From positions 1 to 64,000 of the forward strand of contig JAXDKS010000046.1 in NCBI GenBank assembly GCA_034666985.1: a stretch of 64,000 nucleotides of DNA, in the 5' to 3' direction. Position 1 is the stretch's first letter. Each line of letters opens with the position of its first letter. The translations under genes and the position numbers were made by a program. This stretch comes from DATARR01 sp034666985. GTDB lineage: Bacteria > Acidobacteriota > Thermoanaerobaculia > Multivoradales > UBA5704. The notes beneath the pieces are model-generated. The model did no database searches. It was not told the DNA's origin and saw only the letters and a list, made by a program, of their open reading frames with translations. Shown one piece after another: positions 56,679-64,000 of the stretch.

Positions 56679-58883
56679 ATGAGCGTGTTTCGAGCTGTCC
56701 GCAACCGTCCCTCCAACCGCCTCCTGCAGGCCCTGCTCCTGCCGGTCCTGCTCCTGCCGCTGCCGGCGGCCGCCGCGTCCCCGGCCGCAGCCCAGGCCGT
56801 ACCCCCGAGCTTCGAGGGCACCTCCCACGTGGTCGCGGTCGAGGTGCCGGTCAACGTCGTCAGCCGCGACGGCGAGCCCATCCGCGGGCTCACCGCCGCC
56901 GACTTCGAGATCTTCGACGGCAGCGAGCCGCAGAAGATCACCTCCTTCGACGTGATCGACCTCAAGCTGTTCGAGACGGCTCCGGCCGCGGGGGCTCCGG
57001 CGCCCCGCACCGCCGACGAGCTGCCGGCGAGCGCCCGGCGCCACTTCCTGTTCCTCTTCGACCTCTCCTTCTCCAGCCCGACCTCGGTGCTCAAGGCCCG
57101 CCTGGCGGCCCGGGAGTTCGTCCTCCACTCGCTCCACCCGGCCGACTTGGCGGCGGTGGCCACCTATTCCCTGGAGACCGGCCCCAAGCTGGTGGTGACC
57201 TTCACCCCCGACCGGGCGCAGCTCGCCCGCGCCATCGACACCCTCGGCTTCCGCCAGACCCTCGACGCGCGCCTCGCCGATCCGCTGCGCTTCCTGATCG
57301 ACACGCCGGCCAGCGCCTCCCAGGAAGCGGCCATGAACATCTCCGACTCGCTTGACCTCAAGGCGCAGAAGGATCAGATGCTGCTCGAGTACCTGAAGGG
57401 CATCAGCTTCGTCTCCGAGCGCAGCGAGCGGCAGTTCGAGATGGGACGGATCGCGGGCTACTCCCGGGCGCTGGGGGAGATGGCGCGGGCGCTCAACGCG
57501 GTCAAGGGGCGCAAGCACGTCCTCTATTTCTCCGAGGGGTTCGACAGCCGCCTGCTGCTCGGCCGCCAGACCACCGACGTGGAGACCGAAGACGACAACT
57601 TCAACATCATGCGGGGGCAGAACTGGCTGGTGGACAACGACGCCCGCTTCGGCAACACCTCGCTGCAGAAGAACCTCGAGCGGATGCTCGACGAGTTCCG
57701 CCGCGCCGACTGCGTCATCGAGGCGGTGGACATCGGCGGCCTGCGGGCCGGCGCCGACCAGCAGGCCCGGCCCAGCGGCCAGGAGGCGCTGTTCTACCTC
57801 GCCAACGAGACGGGGGGCGAGCTGCTCAAGGACGCCAACAACCTGCGCCAGCCGCTGGAGAGGGTGCTGGCGCGCACCAGCGTCACCTACCTGCTGACCT
57901 TCGAGCGCTCGGACCTGAAGCTCGACGGCTCCTACCACCGGCTGCGGGTCAAGGCCAGGGTGCCGGCGGGAGCCCACATCTCCAACCGCGCCGGCTACTA
58001 CGCGCCGCGGCCGTTCAAGGAGCTCGATCCGCTGGAGAAGAACCTCCTCGCCTCGGACGGCATCGCCAGCGCCAACCCGAAGCGGGACATCGATCTCAAC
58101 GTCCTGGTGGCGGCGTTCCGCGCCAGCCCGACCCAGTCCTACGTGCCGGTCATCGTCGAGGTGGGCGGGCGCAGCCTGCTCGAAGGCGCGGCCGGCGGCA
58201 AGCTGAACGTGGAGATCTACAGCTACGTCAGCGACGCCGAGGGGCAGATGCGCGACTTCTTCAGCCAGCGGGTGGACCTCGACCTCGGCAAGGGCCGGCA
58301 GGGGATGCTCGACGGCGGCATCAAGTACTACGGCCATTTCGACCTCCCTCCCGGCCAGTACGACGTGCGGGTGCTGGTGCGCAACGCCGACACCGGCCGT
58401 ACCGGCGTGCAGATGGCGCATGTCGCGGTCCCCACCTATGACCAGGCCCAGCCGGTGCTGCTCCCCCCCTTCTTCATGGAGGACCGGCAGAAGTGGCTGC
58501 TGGTGCGGGAGACCGACCACCAGAACGGGCAGCAGAGCACCGTGGTCTACCCGTTCACCGTCGACGGCGAGCCCTACGTGCCCGCCGCCCGTCCGACGCT
58601 GCGCCGCGAATCGCCGGCGAAGCTCTGCCTGGTGGCCTACAACCTGGGCAAGGGCGAGCTGGCGGTGAAGGGGCAGGTCGTGGGGTCGGACGGCACGGCC
58701 TCGCCGCTGGGGAAGCTGTCCAAGGTGCAGCGCACGGCGACGGGTATCCAGGGTCTCGACAAGCTGGTGGCCACCTTCGATCCCGCGGGGCTCAACGCCG
58801 GCAGCTACGTCCTGCAAGTGGCGGTGACCGACCCCTCGGGCCGCCGGCAGACGAATTCTTTGCCTTTCCAGGTGATTCACTAG
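56679..58883 (+). CDS. VWFA-related secreted protein, paralogue 1 of 4
   Basis: The ATG at 56679 lies six nt after AAGGAGG and gives 734 residues. A signal peptide (about 1-40) precedes a short beta region (VVAVEVPVNVVSRDGEPIRG then LTAADFEIFDG). A von Willebrand factor A domain follows with an intact MIDAS DLSFS (Asp128, Ser130, Ser132), and SFVSERSERQFEM further on. The last 300 residues are beta-rich. The acidobacterial VWFA-related family is of unknown function; a role in adhesion or assembly outside the cell is possible. Confidence 0.9.
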   Translation: MSVFRAVRNRPSNRLLQALLLPVLLLPLPAAAASPAAAQAVPPSFEGTSHVVAVEVPVNVVSRDGEPIRGLTAADFEIFDGSEPQKITSFDVIDLKLFETAPAAGAPAPRTADELPASARRHFLFLFDLSFSSPTSVLKARLAAREFVLHSLHPADLAAVATYSLETGPKLVVTFTPDRAQLARAIDTLGFRQTLDARLADPLRFLIDTPASASQEAAMNISDSLDLKAQKDQMLLEYLKGISFVSERSERQFEMGRIAGYSRALGEMARALNAVKGRKHVLYFSEGFDSRLLLGRQTTDVETEDDNFNIMRGQNWLVDNDARFGNTSLQKNLERMLDEFRRADCVIEAVDIGGLRAGADQQARPSGQEALFYLANETGGELLKDANNLRQPLERVLARTSVTYLLTFERSDLKLDGSYHRLRVKARVPAGAHISNRAGYYAPRPFKELDPLEKNLLASDGIASANPKRDIDLNVLVAAFRASPTQSYVPVIVEVGGRSLLEGAAGGKLNVEIYSYVSDAEGQMRDFFSQRVDLDLGKGRQGMLDGGIKYYGHFDLPPGQYDVRVLVRNADTGRTGVQMAHVAVPTYDQAQPVLLPPFFMEDRQKWLLVRETDHQNGQQSTVVYPFTVDGEPYVPAARPTLRRESPAKLCLVAYNLGKGELAVKGQVVGSDGTASPLGKLSKVQRTATGIQGLDKLVATFDPAGLNAGSYVLQVAVTDPSGRRQTNSLPFQVIH

Positions 58884-58895
58884 AGGGGGGACATC

Positions 58896-61064
58896 ATGCG
58901 GACACTCACGCCGCTCGGGTGGCTCTGCGCCACCGGGGCCGCCGCCCTTGCCCTGGCCGCCGCGCCCGCCGCCGCCCAGACGACTTTCGCCGGCACCGCG
59001 GACGTGGTGGAGGTCGAGGTGCCGGTCCAGGTGGTGCGCGACGGTCAGCCGGTGCGCGGGCTGACCCGGGACGACTTCGAGGTCTACGACGGGCGGACGA
59101 AGCAGACGATCACCGGCTTCCACGCCGTCGACCTCTCGGCCCCGGGGGCCCAGCGGGCGGGCGCCGTCCCCCTGGCCGCGCGCCGGCAGTTCCTCCTCCT
59201 CTTCGACCTCGCCTTCTCCGACCCCAAATCGGTCGTCAAGGCGCGGGACGCGGCCCGCGAGCTGGTGATCAAGGGGCTGCGCCCGGGCGACCTGGTGGGG
59301 GTGGCCACCTACAGCGCCGCCCGCGGGCCGCAGCTCGTCCTCGGCTTCACCTCCGACCGCCGGCAGGTGGACTCGGCCCTGGAGGGCCTGGGCACGGTGC
59401 GCCCCGACCGGCCGGACGATCCGCTGCGGCTGGTCATGGCGCGCCCCGGCGCCGGGGGCGCCGGCGGTGGGGCGCCCCAACTCGCCGAGCACTCGCAGGA
59501 GGCCGAAGCCGCCCACGTCGACGCCCTCCTCACCGACCTGGGGCCGCAGAGCGCGAACCTCACCCGGGAGTCCAACCGCTCCGTCCAGAAGGCCGCGGTC
59601 ACCGCCCTCACCCGCTCCTACTCCGAGCTCGCGCGGGTGCTGGGGGCCATCCCCGGCCGCAAGCAGATCCTCTACTTCTCCGAGGGGTTCGACAGCACGC
59701 TGCTCACCGGCCGCACCCCCTCGCCCACCGACCGGCCGGAGGAGTCGCCGATCACCGGACCGGTGGTGCAACAGGGCGTTGGCACCTCCGAGCCCCACCT
59801 GGAGAGCTCGGACGACAGCTCGGGCAACACCCAGGCGGTCAACGCCGTCGAGAAGATGCTGGAGGAGCTCCGCCGCGCCGACTGCGTCATCCAGGCGGTG
59901 GACCTCGGCGGCCTGCGCGCGGGTGGCGAGCAGGGGGTGACGCGCGCCGCGGGCAAGGACAGCCTCTTCACCCTGGCCCGGGGCACGGGCGGCGAGCTGT
60001 TCGAGGGCTCGAACGACCTCTCCGCGGCCGTCAGCGGCGTGCTGGAGCGGACGAGCCTCACCTACGTCCTCTCTTTCCAGCCGGAAAAGCCCAAGGCCGA
60101 CGGCGCCTACCACAAGCTGCGGGTGGAGCTGAAGAACGCTCCCCGCGGCACCCGCGTCGCCTATCGCTCGGGCTGGTACGCCCCCCGGCCCTACAACCAG
60201 CTCAATCCGATGGAGAAGCTGTTCGAGGCCTCGTCGAAGCTGATGGGCGGGGCCGAGTCGGGCTCGATCCCCACCGCCGTGCTGGCGGCCCCGTTCCGTG
60301 CCGGCGGGGATCGGGCCTACGTGCCGGTGCTCATCGAAGTGGATGGTCCGGCGCTGCTGGTGGCCAAGCCGGTCGGGGTGCTGCCGGTCGAGGTCTACGT
60401 CTACGCCCTGGGCGCCGACGGCGCCATCCAGGACTTCCTCTTCCAGGCCCTGGGGATGGACCTCTCCAAGGTCGAGCCGGCGCTGCGCCAGAGCGGCCTC
60501 AAGTTCTTCGGCCACCTGGACCTGCCGGCCGGCGAGTACTCGGTGCGCACGCTGATCCGCAACGGCGCGACGGGCGCCTACAGCCTGCGGGTGGCGCCGC
60601 TCACCGTGCCGACCTTCGCCTCCCAGGGTCAGGGACCGCCGGTGCTGCTGCCGCCCCTCTTCCCCGAGCCGCCGAACCGCTGGCTGATCGTCCGTGAGGC
60701 GCAGCGAGGGGCGCAGGTGGCCTACCCGTTCATGGCGCGCAAGCAGCCGTTCATCCCCGCCTCCCGGCCGGTGATCGCCGCCAGTGCCGCCGGGCAGGAG
60801 ATCCCCCTCGCCCTCGTCGGCTACAACCTCGGGGCGGGAGAGCTCAAGGCCGAGGCCCAGGTCCTCACCGCCGACGGCAAGGAGGCCGGCACGGGCGAGG
60901 TGCGGGTGCTGGAGCGGGATGGCGGCAACCCGGACCGGCTGGCGGCGAGCTTCAAGCCGCCGAAGCTGCCCCCCGGCGAATACCTGCTGCGGGTGACCCT
61001 CACCGGCGCCGCGGGACCCGCGGGCACCAGCAGCGCGCCGTTCGTGGTGGGCGGCGGCCACTGA
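58896..61064 (+). CDS. VWFA-related secreted protein, paralogue 2 of 4
   Basis: The 722-residue protein follows paralogue 1 after 12 nt and shares its plan: a signal peptide ending AAAQ, VVEVEVPVQVVRDGQPVRGL, a VWFA domain, the segment RKQILYFSEGFDSTLLTG, and a beta-rich C-terminus with IPLALVGYNLGAGELKAEAQ. The MIDAS reads DLAFS (Asp104, Ala106, Ser108); the first Ser of DxSxS is Ala, so metal binding may be altered. Conserved VDLGGLRAGGEQG corresponds to VDIGGLRAGADQQ in paralogue 1. Confidence 0.9.
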   Translation: MRTLTPLGWLCATGAAALALAAAPAAAQTTFAGTADVVEVEVPVQVVRDGQPVRGLTRDDFEVYDGRTKQTITGFHAVDLSAPGAQRAGAVPLAARRQFLLLFDLAFSDPKSVVKARDAARELVIKGLRPGDLVGVATYSAARGPQLVLGFTSDRRQVDSALEGLGTVRPDRPDDPLRLVMARPGAGGAGGGAPQLAEHSQEAEAAHVDALLTDLGPQSANLTRESNRSVQKAAVTALTRSYSELARVLGAIPGRKQILYFSEGFDSTLLTGRTPSPTDRPEESPITGPVVQQGVGTSEPHLESSDDSSGNTQAVNAVEKMLEELRRADCVIQAVDLGGLRAGGEQGVTRAAGKDSLFTLARGTGGELFEGSNDLSAAVSGVLERTSLTYVLSFQPEKPKADGAYHKLRVELKNAPRGTRVAYRSGWYAPRPYNQLNPMEKLFEASSKLMGGAESGSIPTAVLAAPFRAGGDRAYVPVLIEVDGPALLVAKPVGVLPVEVYVYALGADGAIQDFLFQALGMDLSKVEPALRQSGLKFFGHLDLPAGEYSVRTLIRNGATGAYSLRVAPLTVPTFASQGQGPPVLLPPLFPEPPNRWLIVREAQRGAQVAYPFMARKQPFIPASRPVIAASAAGQEIPLALVGYNLGAGELKAEAQVLTADGKEAGTGEVRVLERDGGNPDRLAASFKPPKLPPGEYLLRVTLTGAAGPAGTSSAPFVVGGGH

Positions 61065-61149
61065 TCGGTGGTACCGTTATGAGGAGATCTACTGTTTTTC
61101 TTTCCTTTGCAGTGGGAGATTCACCTCGCGAGGGCTGAAAGGACGTTGC

Positions 61150-63351
61150 ATGAGAAAGGGTAACCGACTTCAACGCTTCGCCGCCGTGGCGGTGGCTGCC
61201 GGACTGGGGCTTGGGCCCTGGCCCGGATTCGCTCAGCAGACCTTCTCGGAGTCCACCAACGTGGTGGCCGTCGAGGTCCCCGTCCAGGTCGTCAAGGACG
61301 GCGAGCCGGTGCGCGGCCTCACCGCCAACGACTTCGAGGTCTTCGATGGCCGCAAGAAGGTGCCCGTCACCGGCTTCGAGGTCCTGGACCTCACCGCGCC
61401 GGCGCCGGCCGGATCTCCAGCCGCGGCCGCGGCGCAGGTGCCGGCCTCGGCGCGGCGCCACTTCCTGATGCTCTTCGACCTTTCGAACTCCGAGCCCAAG
61501 TCGATCGTCAAGGCCCGGCAGGCGGCCCTGGGCGTGGTGGACGGCCTCCACCCGACCGACCTGGTGGCGGTCGCGACCTACAGCTCCCTCCAGGGTCCCC
61601 AACTCGTGATCGGCTTCACCCCCGACCGCAAGCAGATCGCCACGGCGCTCGACACCCTCGGCATGGCGAAGCTGATCGACCGCTCCCCCGATCCGCTGAA
61701 GCTGATCCTGACCGCGGCCCGCCAGGAGGCGGCGACCGCTCCGACCACCGGCGGCGGCGTGCAGACGCGGGGCGCCGAGGGCCGGGAGGGCAAGGAGGCG
61801 GCCCTGCTCGACACCCTGGAGACCTTCTCCACGCAGTCCTCGCGCGCCGACCGCTCCGTCAAGCAGCAGATGCTGGTCAACATGACCAAGTCCTTCACCG
61901 ACCTCGCCCGCCTGATGGGCGAGGTGGAGGGTCGCAAGTACGTGGTCTTCCTCTCCGAGGGATACGACAGCACCCTGGTCTCGGGCAAGGCCAACACCGG
62001 CGGCCAGGGCCTGGAGAATCAGGAGGAGGCGGCGACTTTCGACGAGAGCCGGATCACCGCTTCCACCGGCGGCACCGGCGCGGACGAGAAGTTCGGCGAC
62101 ACCCGCTCGCAGAACTTCGTCGAGAAGATGCTGGAGGAGTTCCGCCGCGCCGACTGCGCCATCCAGGCCGTGGACATCGGCGGCCTACGGGCTGGAGCCG
62201 AGCAGGGTCCCCAGCGCGCCAGCGGCCGCGAGGGCCTGTTCAACATGGCGAAGAGCACGGGCGGCGAGCTGTTCGAGAACTTCAACAACCTGTCCACCGC
62301 CATGGGGCAGATGCTGCGCCGCACCGGCGTCACCTACGTGCTCACCTTCCAGCCCGACGACCTCAAGCAGGACGGCTCCTTCCACAAGCTGCGGGTGGAG
62401 CTGAAGAACGCGCCGCGCGGCGCCCGGGTGGTGGCCCGCACGGGCTTCTATGCCCCGCTGCCCTACAAGCAGCAGCAGCCCCTGCAGCGCCTGCTGGAGA
62501 CCGCCAACACGGTGATGGGTGAGGAGAGCGGCGCCATCGCCACCTCGGTGCTGGCGGCGCCGTTCGCGGCGGCGAGCGGCGACCGCGCCTGGGTGCCGGT
62601 GGTCATCGAGGTGAACGGCGCCTCGCTGCTGACGGGCAAGCAGGATCCGAAGCTGCCGGTGGAGATCTACGTCTACGCTCTGGACCAGAACGGCTCGGTG
62701 CAGGACTTCGTCACCCAGACGGTGGGGCTCGACCTGACCAAGGCCGAGTCGAGCCTGCGGCAGGGCGGCCTCAAGTACTTCGGCCAGTTGGAGCTGCCCA
62801 AGGGCAACTACACCCTGCGCACCCTGGTGCGCAACGGCAGCACCGGCGCCTCCAGCCTGAAGGTCACCGAGCTCGTGGTGCCGGCCTTCGCCAAGGGCGA
62901 GTCGGCGCTGCTGCCGGCCTTCTTCCCCGAGCCTCCCGGCCGCTGGGTGATGGTGCGGGCGGCCCTCCGGGAGGGGCAGGTGCAGATGCCGTACCCCTTC
63001 ATGCTGAAGGACCAACCCTACATCCCGGCGTCGAAGCCGGTGCTCGCTCCGGGCAAGGAGGCCCAGATCGTCCTCCAGGGCTACAACCTCGGGGCCGGGG
63101 ACCTCAAGGCCGAAGCCCATGTGCTGGCCGCCGACGGCAAGGAGGTGCCCGGCGGCGACTTCAAGCTCGGCGGCCGTGACGGCGCCGGGGCGGGTCCCCT
63201 CCGCATGGCCGCCAGCTTCAATCCGCCGGCGCTCCAGCCGGGCGACTACACGCTGCGGGTGACGCTGACCGATAGCGCGGGCAAGGCGCAGACCAGCACG
63301 GCCCACTTCGCCGTGGGCGGCGGGGCGGCCCCGGCGCACGGAGGCCGCTGA
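61150..63351 (+). CDS. VWFA-related secreted protein, paralogue 3 of 4
   Basis: The 733-residue protein has a signal peptide (about 1-30, ending GFAQQ), VVAVEVPVQVVKDGEPVRGL and a VWFA domain with intact MIDAS DLSNS (Asp110, Ser112, Ser114), then VFLSEGYDSTLVSG and VDIGGLRAGAEQG. The C-terminal half resembles paralogue 2 (IVLQGYNLGAGDLKAEAHVL). GAAAGGAC lies just before the ATG. It is 85 nt after paralogue 2 and 16 nt before paralogue 4. Confidence 0.9.
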   Translation: MRKGNRLQRFAAVAVAAGLGLGPWPGFAQQTFSESTNVVAVEVPVQVVKDGEPVRGLTANDFEVFDGRKKVPVTGFEVLDLTAPAPAGSPAAAAAQVPASARRHFLMLFDLSNSEPKSIVKARQAALGVVDGLHPTDLVAVATYSSLQGPQLVIGFTPDRKQIATALDTLGMAKLIDRSPDPLKLILTAARQEAATAPTTGGGVQTRGAEGREGKEAALLDTLETFSTQSSRADRSVKQQMLVNMTKSFTDLARLMGEVEGRKYVVFLSEGYDSTLVSGKANTGGQGLENQEEAATFDESRITASTGGTGADEKFGDTRSQNFVEKMLEEFRRADCAIQAVDIGGLRAGAEQGPQRASGREGLFNMAKSTGGELFENFNNLSTAMGQMLRRTGVTYVLTFQPDDLKQDGSFHKLRVELKNAPRGARVVARTGFYAPLPYKQQQPLQRLLETANTVMGEESGAIATSVLAAPFAAASGDRAWVPVVIEVNGASLLTGKQDPKLPVEIYVYALDQNGSVQDFVTQTVGLDLTKAESSLRQGGLKYFGQLELPKGNYTLRTLVRNGSTGASSLKVTELVVPAFAKGESALLPAFFPEPPGRWVMVRAALREGQVQMPYPFMLKDQPYIPASKPVLAPGKEAQIVLQGYNLGAGDLKAEAHVLAADGKEVPGGDFKLGGRDGAGAGPLRMAASFNPPALQPGDYTLRVTLTDSAGKAQTSTAHFAVGGGAAPAHGGR

Positions 63352-63367
63352 GCCGGGCGGGCCGCCG

Positions 63368-64000
63368 ATGAAGTCGTACGCGATGCGGCGGTGGTTCGGG
63401 GCGGGGCTGGGGTTGACTCTGGCGCTGGCCGCCCTCGCCCTGCCCGCGCGGGGGGACGTTCCCCCGCCCCCCTCCGTCCAGGTGCTGTCCGTCGAGGTGC
63501 CGGTCGAGGTATTGCGCGACGGCGAGCCGGTGCGCGGCCTCAAGGCCGAGGACTTCGAAGTCTGGGAAGGGCGGCGGCGGCTGCCGATCACCGGCTTCGA
63601 GGCTCTCGACCTCGCCGCTCCCGCGGCCCGGGGGCGGGCGGCCGCGGTGCCGGCCGCGGCGCGGCGCCACTTCCTCTTCCTCTTCGATCTGGCGTTCTCC
63701 GAGCCCAAGGCGATCATCCGGGCGCGCAAGGCGGCGGCCGGCCTCCTCGCCCAGCTCCAGCCCACCGACCTGGCGGCCGTGGCCACCTACAGCGCCACCC
63801 GCGGGCCGCAGCTCGTCCTCGGCTTCACCGCCGACCGGCGGCAGCTCGACAGCGCCCTCGGCTCCCTCGGCCTGCCGGACATGATCGCGCGCCCCATCGA
63901 TCCCCTGCGGCTGGTGCTGGAAGAGGTGCTGGGAGCGGGCAACGCCGCCGCGGGCAGCCCGCCGGCCAATGGCCGCGACCCGCTGGCCGAGGCCACCGAC
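63368..64000 (+). CDS. VWFA-related secreted protein, paralogue 4 of 4 (cut by right edge)
   Basis: The first 211 codons are present. A signal peptide (about 1-29, ending PARGD) is followed by QVLSVEVPVEVLRDGEPVRG and a VWFA domain with DLAFS at Asp107-Ser111, again with Ala at the first Ser position of the MIDAS. The final 100 residues are typical of the family (AVATYSATRGPQLVLGFTAD). Further paralogues may lie beyond the window. Confidence 0.88.
   Translation, partial: MKSYAMRRWFGAGLGLTLALAALALPARGDVPPPPSVQVLSVEVPVEVLRDGEPVRGLKAEDFEVWEGRRRLPITGFEALDLAAPAARGRAAAVPAAARRHFLFLFDLAFSEPKAIIRARKAAAGLLAQLQPTDLAAVATYSATRGPQLVLGFTADRRQLDSALGSLGLPDMIARPIDPLRLVLEEVLGAGNAAAGSPPANGRDPLAEATD

Overview
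The window is GC-rich bacterial DNA. It most likely comes from an Acidobacteriota, plausibly a Thermoanaerobaculia-like lineage. The reasons are a tandem family of secreted VWFA-related proteins of the type expanded in acidobacteria, a large TonB-dependent receptor with a carboxypeptidase-regulatory-like N-terminal domain, many secreted TPR proteins, and an MglA-like GTPase. No rRNA, tRNA or CRISPR array was seen. The taxonomic placement is inference from gene content.

Layout. (1) 1-3751, minus strand: lon (cut by the window edge), hsp20, nrdR, an MglA-like GTPase with a long proline-rich tail, and a DUF2520/Rossmann protein. (2) 3822-10526, plus strand: a complete CIRCE-controlled heat-shock cluster hrcA-grpE-dnaK-dnaJ, followed by prmA and rsmE. 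(3) 10542-16332: a small secreted Cys protein, ilvE, pilT, recX and alaS. (4) 16367-18499: an alpha-glucan phosphorylase. (5) 18667-23611: an unlinked chemosensory-type trio (CheR-PAS, hybrid histidine kinase, CheB with a zinc ribbon), then an HtrA protease. (6) 24815-29763: repeat-rich accessory DNA with a small zinc-finger protein, a secreted protein with two TonB-C-like modules, a 20-bp tandem palindromic array, a ChrB/MFS pair and a small secreted Cys-rich protein. (7) 29797-33797: treZ and a GH133-type debranching enzyme, overlapping by ATGA. With the phosphorylase these point to glycogen/trehalose metabolism. (8) 33887-39188: porin, solute-binding protein, two permeases and an ATPase forming one uptake system, interrupted by a two-hairpin repeat element.

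(9) 39297-45216 is the clearest accessory island. GC content drops (53% and 60% in two 60-base rows counted by hand inside it, against 82% in a row of the preceding ABC ATPase gene). It holds a 1338-residue protein combining an N-terminal Cap4/DUF4297-like nuclease signature, a central STAND-type P-loop NTPase and a long helical C-terminus, which is the architecture of an Avs-like antiphage sensor-effector. A 40-codon ORF sits 4 nt upstream of it. Downstream are an unusual nucleotidyltransferase fusion and a UPF0175/DUF3368 toxin-antitoxin pair. I regard this as the best candidate for an undescribed system.

(10) 45221-55090, minus strand: a probable secreted guanidine-modifying-fold enzyme whose start lies in a mobile hairpin, then an operon of secreted TPR proteins and a sulfatase-like lipoprotein, then a TonB-dependent receptor with its own strong terminator. 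(11) 55527-64000, plus strand: a transglutaminase-like/TPR lipoprotein followed by four tandem VWFA-related paralogues, the last cut by the window edge.

A second theme is a family of intergenic inverted repeats built from degenerate 9-bp units (AAGGACNNC on one arm, GNNGTCCTT on the other). Four copies lie at 5719, 8812, 24815 and 29262, and several share a flank related to GAAAGCCGAAGCAAGGAC. I know of no name for this family.
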